NCBI RefSeq assembly: GCF_900604285.1
Contig: NZ_UWNY01000001.1
Location: 1,059,774 to 1,123,773 of the forward strand
From: Varibaculum vaginae
GTDB taxonomy: Bacteria; Actinomycetota; Actinomycetes; Actinomycetales; Actinomycetaceae
Length of the DNA: 64,000 nucleotides
Direction of reading: 5' to 3'
Shown: in pieces, positions 18,285 to 26,070 of the stretch
Layout: every line of letters begins with the position of its first letter
Position numbering within the stretch: the stretch's first letter is position 1
Program-made: the position numbers and the translations under genes
The notes under the pieces: generated by a model
The model's database searches: none
Told to the model about the DNA's origin: nothing
Seen by the model: the letters and a program-made list of their open reading frames with translations, nothing else

Positions 18285-18380
18285 TTCCCGCGTTGCTTTC
18301 CGAAGACCGCTGCGACAACTACACGTGATCCCGATTTTGGTAGAAGCTCAATAAATTTGGCAATAACCGCAAAAATCCTA

Positions 18381-18428
18381 CTGGCGAGGGCGAACGCGCA
18401 GCCCGCGTTCGCTGCCTTCCCGCGCCAG
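18381..18428. repeat. 48-base nested hairpin repeat, copy 1
   Basis: Outer stem CTGGCGAGGG/CCCGCGCCAG and inner stem GCGAACGCG/CGCGTTCGC (perfect) form a nested palindrome. A near-identical copy is at 27724-27771. Both copies lie close to a fragment of the tmRNA 3' end, so the hairpin probably marks an element end. Confidence 0.7.
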
Positions 18429-18436
18429 CCCTTAAA

Positions 18437-18461
18437 GGTTCGATTCCCCGCGGCTCCACTA
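18437..18461 (+). other. tmRNA 3'-end fragment (att-like site), inverted
   Basis: 25 bases, GGTTCGATTCCCCGCGGCTC plus CACTA, identical to the 3' end of the ssrA gene at 28802-28826 but on the opposite strand. The rest of ssrA is absent, so this is not a gene. Phages and islands that integrate in ssrA duplicate exactly this segment, so it reads as an attachment-site remnant that was inverted or belongs to the retron element. Confidence 0.75.
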
Positions 18462-18519
18462 CGAGCACACTGAATTGATACAATTGCGCAAAACTTGAAT
18501 TTGTTGAGGATAAGGTTTT

Positions 18520-18772
18520 ATGAATAATAAATACGAAAGCGTAAGAAAATTTTTATTATATCCAGATAATATTGATGACTTTTGGGAAAGTAATGTTTTA
18601 ATTTGGATTGATTGGAGAGAAGAATGCGAATCTGTAATCAATTACTTTAATAGTGAAATAGGAAATCTTATAGAAGTAGATTTTATAAAAAATAATAAAA
18701 ATATGGTGATGACATAAAATTAAAATACAGAGCTAAAGAAATAGTTATTCCTTAAATCTTTTCGTGCAAGGT
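18520..18772 (+). pseudogene. Small AT-rich hypothetical protein, frameshifted
   Basis: An ORF of 65 codons begins MNNKYESVRKFLLYPDNIDD with GAGGATAAGG upstream. Its frame ends at 18717, but the neighbouring frame continues with plausible protein, YGDDIKLKYRAKEIVIP, to a stop near 18756. A one-base slip in the A-rich run near 18690-18705 would explain this. Composition is far more AT-rich than the core genes. Family not recognised; the acidic, aromatic-rich make-up recalls small immunity proteins, which is speculation. Confidence 0.5.
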
Positions 18773-18941
18773 TCTTCGCCTTCCGTGCTTCTTTTACATC
18801 CGCACCGAAGCTTTCAAATCCAGGGCAGTCTTTAACTTTTGCCATTTAGCATCACCCACATACATTCTATATTTCATAGATTGTCCGTGGAATGATGCCA
18901 TATGCAGTTTTCTTAAACTTTATAATTCATATTTCTGTGAA

Positions 18942-20306
18942 CTAATCAGAATTCGGAAATGTCAATAGCGTCTTACATCCATGTGGCACTACGTTTTCGA
19001 TTTGCATTGTGCCTTTATGTGCCGCCACAATCTGCTGAACAATCAAAAGCCCCAATCCATGCCGCAAGTCCAGACGCTCATCTATACTTTCCATGTAGTG
19101 CGGCTTTTCTTCTAGCTCTTGTCGCTTTTCAGGAGACAGACCTACTCCGTTATCTGCAACAGAGAGCGTAAGACCATCATGTGCATTTTCCAGATCAAGC
19201 CGAATTTCGCAGCCTCCTGGATTATGTTTGATGCTGTTCTGCACAAGGTTGTTGATTGCCCGTGAAATCAAGCGGGCATCACATTCCAGCCTGGCATTTT
19301 CTACTTCTGGCGCAAGTTCAATTTCAACCGTATAGGCATCCGAAATCCCGGAATTGAGCAGTTCCGCCACATAGGAACGAAGGAGTTTGGACAGGCGTAT
19401 TTTCTCCTTGTGAAGCGGCTGTATTTCATATTCCAGTTGAGACACTAAATTCAAATCCTGCACGAGTTCTTTGATTTTGGCGCTTTGCTTTTGCACGATC
19501 ACAGCCTGCTCTTTTACCCCCTCACTGGCTATTTTGTCTGCGGCGATCCGGTCTGCATAGCCCATAATCATAGAAAGCGGAGTTCGGATGTCATGAGAGA
19601 CCCCGCTGATCCAGTTGGCTCTGGCTTCGTTTTGCCTGCTTAATATCAGAGAGGCTTTATTTACGCTGTTCGCAATTTCGGATAACTCTCTATCAATATG
19701 GAGAGAAACGGGTTTGCCATCGGCCAATGTTTCAATGGCATCTACAATCGGTTCCGTGTTCTGGATGATCCTGCGTTTTGAAAAATAGTAGGCCAAAAAC
19801 AGGCACAGCACATCCATGCCCAACGTTCCTATCACATAGAGAGGAATTTTCTGAATAGTCTCCATGGAATAGTAGTTGCTGGTGAGCTTCATATAGCTAT
19901 TCTTTGGATACCCTAAAACTAACAATCCATCCTCTGTACTCCAGACAAAAACAGGATAATTCTCCAGATAGCCTTTGGAAAATAAAGCTACCTCTTGAAT
20001 GCTGTAATGTTGCGGCACTTCTTGTGGCACATCGAGCCGCCAGAAGCATTCGCCCGTTGACGTTAGATACATGGCCCAGATATTGTACTGGCGCAATTTC
20101 TGCTCTGCGTAATCGGGCAAACCTTCTGTGGTAGCCGCAGTAGAGGTCAGCTCAAGCATGGCGCGCGGGGACGCTTCTCCGTAATCCTCTGAAACTGTGT
20201 GATAGAAAGTCACGCCATACAGAACGACATTGACAATTACCAGGATCAAAAGAAATGCAGCGAAAGACGCCAAGTGCTTTGAAATATAGGTTCCAAAAGA
20301 TTTCAA
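18942..20306 (-). CDS. Sensor histidine kinase, lantibiotic-response type
   Basis: 454 aa. Two membrane helices (about 12-32 and 155-175) flank an extracytoplasmic sensor of ~120 residues. The H-box is GVSHDIRTPLSMIMGYAD, the N-box is INNLVQNSIKHNP, and ADNGVGLSPEK and HGLGLLIVQQI form the G boxes. This branch (SpaK/NisK-like EnvZ/PhoR relatives) controls peptide-antibiotic immunity transporters. The start is a TTG with AAGGAAGTG upstream. It follows the response-regulator stop by four bases. Sequence character is Firmicutes-like, suggesting transfer. Confidence 0.9.
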   Translation of the reverse strand: MKSFGTYISKHLASFAAFLLILVIVNVVLYGVTFYHTVSEDYGEASPRAMLELTSTAATTEGLPDYAEQKLRQYNIWAMYLTSTGECFWRLDVPQEVPQHYSIQEVALFSKGYLENYPVFVWSTEDGLLVLGYPKNSYMKLTSNYYSMETIQKIPLYVIGTLGMDVLCLFLAYYFSKRRIIQNTEPIVDAIETLADGKPVSLHIDRELSEIANSVNKASLILSRQNEARANWISGVSHDIRTPLSMIMGYADRIAADKIASEGVKEQAVIVQKQSAKIKELVQDLNLVSQLEYEIQPLHKEKIRLSKLLRSYVAELLNSGISDAYTVEIELAPEVENARLECDARLISRAINNLVQNSIKHNPGGCEIRLDLENAHDGLTLSVADNGVGLSPEKRQELEEKPHYMESIDERLDLRHGLGLLIVQQIVAAHKGTMQIENVVPHGCKTLLTFPNSD

Positions 20307-20310
20307 GGCG

Positions 20311-21012
20311 TCACTTCCTTGTAATCAGTTTATAACCCAGCCCCTTGATCGTAATCAGGGAAACGGGCTTTGAGGGATCGGCTTCAATTTTTTCCCGAAT
20401 CCGCCGTACATGGGCATTCAGGCTATTTTCATAGCCGAAAGGATTGTCGCCCCATAATGCTTCACAAAGAGCGTCAACCGTAACGATCTTTCCCTCGTTG
20501 CGGGCCAGCGTTCCCAGCAGGGTATGCTCTTTTGCGGTCAGGGGGATAATCTCGCCGCCCTTGTTGACCTCTGCCCGGCTAAAATCAATCGTACATCCAT
20601 CCAGGAAAACCCGCGGGCTGTCCTCTTTATAAGTTCGGCGCAAAATCGCATAGACACGCAGTAATAGCTCCTGCGGCATAAACGGCTTTGAAATATAATC
20701 GTCTGCTCCAAGGCCAAGACCGGCCAACTTGTCTGCTGCTTCGTCTTTTGCGGTCAGAAAGATGATTGGCACATTTGTAAAAGTGCGGAGCTGCTTCATC
20801 AGGGAAAAGCCGTCCCCATCTGGCAGCATGACATCCAAAACCATCAAGTCGGGTTTTTCTTTTTCTGCCGCTATTATAGCCTCTTTTACCGTTGCGGCAG
20901 TAAGTACCGTTTCAAAACCAGCATCGCTTAAAATATCGGATACCATTTTCAGCAAATCTGGCTCATCGTCTACAAGCAAGAGCTTCTTCCGATGCAGAAA
21001 AGAGTTGTCCAT
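20311..21012 (-). CDS. OmpR/PhoB-family response regulator
   Basis: 233 aa. Receiver domain with acidic pair DDEPD, phospho-acceptor Asp in DLMVLDVMLPDGDG, Thr in FLTAKDE and Lys in YISKPF. The C-terminal winged helix contains NSLNAHVRRIREKIE. I place the start at 21012, with GGAGG seven bases upstream, although the frame is open further. First gene of a two-gene operon with the kinase and divergent from the ABC cassette it probably controls. Confidence 0.92.
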   Translation of the reverse strand: MDNSFLHRKKLLLVDDEPDLLKMVSDILSDAGFETVLTAATVKEAIIAAEKEKPDLMVLDVMLPDGDGFSLMKQLRTFTNVPIIFLTAKDEAADKLAGLGLGADDYISKPFMPQELLLRVYAILRRTYKEDSPRVFLDGCTIDFSRAEVNKGGEIIPLTAKEHTLLGTLARNEGKIVTVDALCEALWGDNPFGYENSLNAHVRRIREKIEADPSKPVSLITIKGLGYKLITRK

Positions 21013-21074
21013 AGCGTCACCTCCCGAAAGTATTATAAAAAAGGATTTAAAGTCTGCGGAGGGCATCCTCAAAA

Positions 21075-21092
21075 AGTAAGGTAAAAGTAAGG
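21075..21092. promoter_or_regulatory. direct repeat, likely response-regulator site
   Basis: Two AGTAAGG copies (21075-21081 and 21086-21092) spaced 11 bases start to start, one helical turn, between the divergent regulator and ABC operons. Tandem half-sites at this spacing are usual for OmpR-family regulators. Confidence 0.5.
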
Positions 21093-21129
21093 ACGGGAGA
21101 ATGTAGATGTCAGGTTGAACTTGTACCGT

Positions 21130-21154
21130 AGAAGCATCGAAAGGAGATGCTTCT
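21130..21154 (+). promoter_or_regulatory. stem-loop presenting the ribosome binding site
   Basis: Perfect 9-bp stem AGAAGCATC / GATGCTTCT with a 7-base loop GAAAGGA that holds the Shine-Dalgarno purines. The start codon ATG follows the stem with no gap. Folding would place the SD in the loop and block or set its spacing, suggesting translational tuning of the ATPase. Confidence 0.6.
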
Positions 21155-21919
21155 ATGGACTACATCATTACAACGGAACATTTGACCAAGAAATATAAGA
21201 ACTTCACTTCGGTCAATCATGTTTCGCTTCATATTCGCAAGGGCAGCATTTATGGTTTTCTTGGCCCGAACGGGGCAGGCAAATCCACTACCATGAAAAT
21301 GCTGTTGGGGTTGACCGCTCCCACAAAAGGCAGCTTTACCATTGATGGGAAACAGTTTCCGCAGGATCGGATTGCCATTCTCAAAGAGATCGGCTCTTTC
21401 ATCGAAGCGCCATCTTTCTACGCAAATCTCACCGGGCGGGAAAATCTTGACATTATCCGCCGCATTTTGGGACTGCCGAAAGCTGATGTGGAAGATGCTC
21501 TGGAACTGGTAGGGCTGACCGAGTTTGGCGACCGGCTGGCAAAACAGTATTCGCTGGGAATGAAGCAACGCTTGGGCCTTGCCGGGGCGCTCTTGGGGCG
21601 TCCGCCGATTCTGATTCTGGACGAACCCACAAACGGTCTTGACCCGTCTGGTATCCACGAAATCCGCAATCTGGTAAAATCCTTGCCCAGCCTTTACGAC
21701 TGCACGGTGCTGATCTCGTCCCATATGCTGTCTGAAATCGAATTGATTGCAGATGACATTGGGATTCTCAACCACGGGCGGCTGCTGTTTGAGGGAAGCA
21801 TGAATGATCTGCGTCAATACGCCCTGCAATCCGGCTTCGCTGCGGACAATCTGGAAGATGTGTTCCTTTCTATGGTTGAGAAAGATAACAGGGACAGAAA
21901 GCAGAGGGCAAAATTATGA
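21155..21919 (+). CDS. ABC transporter ATP-binding protein, lantibiotic-immunity type
   Basis: 254 aa. Walker A GPNGAGKST, signature YSLGMKQRLGLAGALLG, Walker B ILILDEPTNGLDPSG and H-loop SSHMLSEIE. This set, with SLGMKQRL in place of SGGQ, is typical of LanF/BcrA-like ATPases. With the two following permeases it forms a LanFEG-type unit, which in the known systems removes lantibiotics from the membrane. It overlaps the next gene by 4 bases. No lantibiotic precursor or modification gene is visible nearby. Confidence 0.88.
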   Translation: MDYIITTEHLTKKYKNFTSVNHVSLHIRKGSIYGFLGPNGAGKSTTMKMLLGLTAPTKGSFTIDGKQFPQDRIAILKEIGSFIEAPSFYANLTGRENLDIIRRILGLPKADVEDALELVGLTEFGDRLAKQYSLGMKQRLGLAGALLGRPPILILDEPTNGLDPSGIHEIRNLVKSLPSLYDCTVLISSHMLSEIELIADDIGILNHGRLLFEGSMNDLRQYALQSGFAADNLEDVFLSMVEKDNRDRKQRAKL

Positions 21920-22641
21920 AAACGCTGGCAATCGAACTTCGGAAAGAAAAGCGAACCGGCGTGATTCCCGTGCTGCTGGCCGTTGGTGTCTTGGGAGCCG
22001 CCTACGCATTTGTCAATTTCATTGTGCGGAAAGACATACTTCTGAATCTGCCGCTTGCCCCGATGGATGTCTTGTTGACCCAGCTCTACGGCATGATTAT
22101 GGTGCTGAATCTGTTCGGTATCGTAATTGCTACCTGCATGATCTACAACATGGAATTTAAGGGAAGTGCCGTAAAGAAGATGTATATGCTTCCCGTCAGC
22201 GTCCCGGCCATGTATCTGTGCAAATTTCTGATTCTGACGGTCATGTTTTTGATTGCAATCGTGCTGCAAAACCTGGCACTTGCACAGATCGGAATGACGG
22301 ACTTGCCGAATGGAGCATTTGAGATGGGTACTCTGGTACGCTTTGCCGGATACTCTTTTCTCACATCCATGCCGGTACTGTCGTTTATGCTGCTGATTTC
22401 CTCGCGCTTTGAAAATATGTGGGTGCCGCTTGGAATTGGTGTTGCCGGTTTTCTGAGTGCTATGGCCCTTGCAAATTCGGGGCTGACGCTTTTGCTGGTG
22501 CATCCTTTTGTGATTATTCTGAAACCAGCAGTAGCCAAGAGCGCCCAGCCTGATTCGACGGTTGCCCTTGTCGCTTTGGTGGAAACACTGTTGTTCCTTG
22601 CTGTGGGCTTGTGGCTGGCGAAGTACAGACGCTACGAGTAA
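21916..22641 (+). CDS. ABC-2 permease of lantibiotic-immunity type, first subunit
   Basis: 241 aa with six predicted membrane helices. A short cytoplasmic N-terminus (MKTLAIELRKEKRTG) and the loop MEFKGSAVKKMYMLPVSVPAMYLCK are characteristic of LanE/LanG-like permeases. It starts inside the ATPase gene (ATGA overlap). A large antisense ORF covers it but lacks any family character. Base composition (~50% GC) and codon choice are Firmicutes-like. Confidence 0.82.
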   Translation: MKTLAIELRKEKRTGVIPVLLAVGVLGAAYAFVNFIVRKDILLNLPLAPMDVLLTQLYGMIMVLNLFGIVIATCMIYNMEFKGSAVKKMYMLPVSVPAMYLCKFLILTVMFLIAIVLQNLALAQIGMTDLPNGAFEMGTLVRFAGYSFLTSMPVLSFMLLISSRFENMWVPLGIGVAGFLSAMALANSGLTLLLVHPFVIILKPAVAKSAQPDSTVALVALVETLLFLAVGLWLAKYRRYE

Positions 22642-22657
22642 GGAGGGATAATAAGAA

Positions 22658-23428
22658 ATGAGCTTTTTGGATTTACTCAAAATCGAGTTTATGAAAGTAA
22701 AACGCTCCAAAATCGTACCCCTGATTTTCATTGCACCTTTATTGGTGGTGGTTTTCGGGGTTGCGAATTTGAGCAACTACTTTACACCGGAATACACCAA
22801 TGCGTGGCCTGCCATGTTTATTCAAAGTGCGCTTGTTTACGCCTACTATCTGCTTCCATTCAGCATGATCGTGGTTTGCGTGATGATCGCAGGACGAGAA
22901 ACAGGAAATAACGGGATTCTGAAAATGCTGGCGCTACCGGTCAGCCGCTGCGCATTATCCATTGCCAAATTCTGTGTGCTTACCTTTTATCTGTTTATGG
23001 AGATGGTGGTGTTTCTTGTCGTATTTGTAATCGCTGGGCTGATTGCGACACAGACAATGGGAGTAACAGAAACCCTGCCGATCCTATATCTTCTGAAATG
23101 GTGCTTGGCGCTGTTTCTGACTATGCTGCCGTGCATTGCGGCTATGTGGGCCATCACTGTGCTGTTTGAAAAACCGCTTCTTTCTGTGGGATTAAATCTG
23201 CTGCTTGTGATTCCCGGTGTATTGGTTGCGAATACGCCGCTGTGGATCGCCTACCCGTACTGTTACAGCGGTTATCTCGTTTCCTGCTCTCTCCATGACT
23301 TTACAGCAGAAACTTCCGACGCCGCTTTTTCGTTTTCGGTGTTTCCGTTCCTGCCGTGCGCGATTGTAGTGTTCGGCCTGTTTATCGCGCTGGCTGTCAC
23401 CCAATTTGGGAAAAAAGAAATGAGATAA
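22658..23428 (+). CDS. ABC-2 permease of lantibiotic-immunity type, second subunit
   Basis: 256 aa with six predicted membrane helices. It begins MSFLDLLKIEFMKVKRSKIV, the usual N-terminal amphipathic lead of these permeases, and carries GRETGNNGILKMLALPVSRCALSIAK after helix 2. AAGGAGGG lies upstream of the ATG. It completes an ATPase plus two-permease unit. Confidence 0.82.
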   Translation: MSFLDLLKIEFMKVKRSKIVPLIFIAPLLVVVFGVANLSNYFTPEYTNAWPAMFIQSALVYAYYLLPFSMIVVCVMIAGRETGNNGILKMLALPVSRCALSIAKFCVLTFYLFMEMVVFLVVFVIAGLIATQTMGVTETLPILYLLKWCLALFLTMLPCIAAMWAITVLFEKPLLSVGLNLLLVIPGVLVANTPLWIAYPYCYSGYLVSCSLHDFTAETSDAAFSFSVFPFLPCAIVVFGLFIALAVTQFGKKEMR

Positions 23429-23432
23429 AACT

Positions 23433-23729
23433 ATGGAAAAGAAAAAACTTCAACCAGTTAGTATCGCTGCGCTCATTGTGAGCATCATACCGCTGGCGGC
23501 TCTTGCCCCATCGCTTCTGCACCTTTCGCTGTCGGATGGAGTCCGAACCGCTTGGACCGGAGCCAATATCGCTTTTGTCCTGCTGGGTCTGATTCTTTCG
23601 GTGGTATGTGTGCGGAGCAGGGAAAGCCGCAGCATAATCAATATTGTATCAACTGCAATCAGCGTTTTTTGGCTGCTGCTGATGGTGGGAACTGTCGCAC
23701 TTGCCATGTTCCTTACTTTCGTTCAGTGA
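23433..23729 (+). CDS. Small membrane protein downstream of the ABC cassette
   Basis: 98 aa with three hydrophobic helices (about 10-30, 43-62, 70-95). Family not recognised. It lies four bases after the second permease stop, so it is part of the same transcript and may assist the transporter or be an immunity accessory; that is inference. Confidence 0.65.
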   Translation: MEKKKLQPVSIAALIVSIIPLAALAPSLLHLSLSDGVRTAWTGANIAFVLLGLILSVVCVRSRESRSIINIVSTAISVFWLLLMVGTVALAMFLTFVQ

Positions 23730-23739
23730 AGAAACAGTT

Positions 23740-24230
23740 ATGCGTAGAGTTGGGAAATTTATTGGATGATGCCTGATCGCGGTTTCTTTGCTGGCTTGTA
23801 CTGCCTGCTCCGGCCTCGATAGGTTAAGTGATAACCTAAAAGACGGAGCAGAGCAGTTGAGCGATGATGCGGTGATTGGGAAAAGCAACGCTCTTGTCAC
23901 CCCATATCAGTCCTTTGAGGGCAGCCGGACTTCGGACAACGATGCTTTTCTGTCCACCTATGACGCTTCTGTAACTGGAGTTAATGGACAGGATATTTTC
24001 GTTGTAGACACCGACCTCAAAGAAAATGAGTGCCGTGAATAGTGATCCGATACCAGTTTGATTCCCTCGACGGAGAATGTCAGCTCATTTACATCTCACC
24101 GGATTTAGAGGAACAAGTGCTTTCTGAATCTGCCAGAGGAAATGTTACTGTTCAGCTTCAAGAAGGCGCAAACTACATCGGGATTACCGGCACATATTAT
24201 TCAGGCACGATCCAGGTTACCGTGGAATAA
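23740..24230 (+). pseudogene. Lipoprotein with an in-frame stop and a frameshift
   Basis: From the ATG at 23740 the frame reads MRRVGKFIG, then TGA (23767-23769), then CLIAVSLLACTACSG, a lipoprotein signal with lipobox. A TGG to TGA change would account for the break. The mature part runs to a TAG at 24040, and a second frame from 24042 continues with IRYQFDSLDGECQLIYISP to 24230. Read across both breaks it is an exported lipoprotein of about 160 residues, co-oriented with the ABC cassette. Function unknown. Confidence 0.7.
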
Positions 24231-24243
24231 GCGACAGAATGAT

Positions 24244-24603
24244 ATGAAGCGAATGCTGATAGTAGACGACAACACGGAATTTCTGGAAACCCTGTCAACC
24301 GTGCTATCCAGTGATTTTGATACGATTACGGCCACAGGCGTCAAGGACGCATGGAATATTCTTCAAGCAATTACCGTAGATGCAATATGTTCCGATTTCA
24401 ATATGAAAGCTGGCACAGGATTGGATTTGCTTGAAGATATTCGTCAAAAAGGAATCTCTGTTCCTTTCCTGCTTATGTCTAGCAACGACGATTCCCTGCT
24501 TGAAACGCAGACAAAATTTTATGGCGGCGTTTTCTGCTGTAAAACAGATTGTGATTTGATTGCAAAAATAAAGGCACTAAATAAATCTATCTTCTTCATG
24601 TAA
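24244..24603 (+). CDS. Single-domain response regulator
   Basis: 119 aa receiver domain only. Acidic pair in LIVDDNTEF, phospho-acceptor Asp in AICSDFNMKAG, Ser in LLMSSNDD and Lys in CCKTDCD. No output domain follows before the stop, so it is either a stand-alone CheY/Spo0F-like regulator or a truncated one. The start chosen is the ATG just before KRMLIVDDN; the open frame upstream overlaps the lipoprotein remnant. Confidence 0.75.
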   Translation: MKRMLIVDDNTEFLETLSTVLSSDFDTITATGVKDAWNILQAITVDAICSDFNMKAGTGLDLLEDIRQKGISVPFLLMSSNDDSLLETQTKFYGGVFCCKTDCDLIAKIKALNKSIFFM

Positions 24604-24624
24604 AAAATAAAGGAAACTATAGTT

Positions 24625-24852
24625 GACGAGAAGTCTTTTTATGACCTATATGCTTATGTTAGTAAATTGGAAAGTATAACTCATGCAGAATTAAGAGATT
24701 TATATTTTATTCAAAATCAAGTAATGAGGCATATTGTTTACCACTTTGATCAAAATGATATGAGTGAAATTCTAAACTTTCCGACAGAATACTGGAAGTA
24801 TATTGACCTTTTAGATCATGCTATAAATAATATTTGTTCTATTGTTATATAG
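24625..24852 (+). pseudogene. AT-rich hypothetical ORF, probable 3' remnant
   Basis: The frame is open from just after the 24603 gene and reads DEKSFYDLYAYVSKLESITHAELRDLYFIQNQ to a stop at 24852. No ATG or GTG occurs upstream; the only candidate start is a TTG at 24667 without a ribosome binding site. It looks like the tail of a longer AT-rich gene. Not recognised. Confidence 0.4.
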
Positions 24853-24877
24853 TTAACTCCCAGTTTGTCGAGGTAAT

Positions 24878-24914
24878 ACTTTTTAACGATAGCCTTAAGC
24901 TATCGTTAAAAAGT
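24878..24914. repeat. 16-bp perfect inverted repeat
   Basis: Arms ACTTTTTAACGATAGC and GCTATCGTTAAAAAGT around a 5-base centre. It lies between the Firmicutes-like cassette and the GC-rich GH3 fragment. It could be a bidirectional terminator or the scar of a mobile element. Confidence 0.65.
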
Positions 24915-24992
24915 TCATGGATATGTTCCTAAATACGAACGTAGCTACTTGACATACTTAGTGTTCACTCGTTTCATGTGGAAATATGAGCA

Positions 24993-25975
24993 GTGTCTGA
25001 AGGCGGAGGTTCGTCCAAGGTCGACCCGCTGTACACCGTCGACCCGGCTCCGGGCATGGAGGACGTGCTCAAGGAGATGGGCTCGGAAGCCAAGGTCAAC
25101 CTGGTTGTCGTTGTCAACGACCTGTCCAACCTGGACGAGGCCAAGGCGGCCGCCAAGGAAGCCGATCTGGTTGTTCTGATGGCTGGCCTGGTGGCCACCG
25201 AGGGCGCTGACATGAAGAACGCCAACATGTTCAACGACCAGAACAAGATGCTCGACGAGCTGCTTGGCCTCAACGACAAGACCGTCGTTGTGATGAAGGA
25301 CTCCGCTCCCGTGCTCATGCCTTGGCAGGACAAGGCCCCGACCATCCTTGAGGTTTGGAACCAGGGCACTGAGGACGGCCACGTCGTCGCCGATCTTCTC
25401 TTCGGCCGCATCAACCCGTCCGGCAAGGTTTCGACCACCTACCCGGCTCGCGAAGAGGACACCATCTACTCCAACCATCCCGAGCGCCACCCAGGCGTGG
25501 AAGAGGATGCCGGCTACCCGGTTATTTGCTACTCCGAGGGTTGAATATGGGCTACCGCTGGTGGCAGTCGCAGGGCATCAAGCCGCTGTTCGCTTTCGGG
25601 CACGGCCTGTCCTACACCACCTTCGAGCTCAGCGATGTTGCGGTAGACACGAAGAAGCTCACCGACGCCCCCGTCACCGTGACCGCCAAGGTGACCAACA
25701 CCGGCGATCGTGCTGGCGCTGAGGTCGTCCAGGTCTACCTGGGCATCCCCGAGGACGGTCAGCCGCCGAAGCGTCTGGTTGGTTTCCAGAAGGTTCAGCT
25801 CGAGCCCGGCGAGAGCAAGACCGCGACCATCGTCATCGACCCGGCCGCCACCAACCACCCGTTCGGTGTCTGGTGCAAGGCTGCGGAAGATTTCGTTATC
25901 CGCGATGGCGAATACAAGGTTTACGTGGGCACCTCCAGCGAGGACACCCCGTTCATCAAAACCATCACGCGCTAA
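24993..25975 (+). pseudogene. Beta-glucosidase (GH3) C-terminal fragment, truncated and frameshifted
   Basis: The first ORF (to 25544) reads as the GH3 C-terminal alpha/beta domain: EGGGSSKVDPLYTVDP, LVVLMAGLVATEGADM, WNQGTEDGHVVADLLFGRINPSGK. The second (from 25526) continues with NMGYRWWQSQGIKPLFAFGHGLSYTTFE and the fibronectin-III-like domain. The frames would join if one T were restored at about 25541. The N-terminal catalytic domain is missing altogether, and similarity begins abruptly near 24997. The high GC and lack of AT codons contrast with the flanks and recall Bifidobacterium. Confidence 0.85.
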
Positions 25976-25988
25976 GCTCGCGTTAATC

Positions 25989-26016
25989 GGAGGAGCACCT
26001 TTATGGGTGCTCCTCC
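25989..26016 (+). terminator. terminator after the GH3 fragment
   Basis: GGAGGAGCACC / GGGTGCTCCTCC stem with a 5-base loop, followed by TTTTAT. Strong intrinsic terminator. Confidence 0.88.
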
Positions 26017-26070
26017 TTTTATGTTTCCGGGAGATCCGCTTCCCTTTTAATAACAACGCGGTTGTCTAGA

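Noticed and set aside
18437-18461. A tRNA gene
   Set aside because: Only the T-arm and acceptor 3' strand are present; D-arm, anticodon arm and 5' acceptor are absent. The sequence equals the end of ssrA.
21110-21829. 239-codon antisense ORF over the ATPase
   Set aside because: Covers the Walker-motif coding strand and has no family character of its own.
21814-22776. 320-codon antisense ORF over the first permease
   Set aside because: Low-complexity His/Gln-rich translation with no recognisable domain; the sense frame encodes a clear ABC-2 permease.
24949-25490. Antisense ORFs over the GH3 fragment
   Set aside because: GC-rich DNA gives long chance frames; only the plus strand matches GH3.
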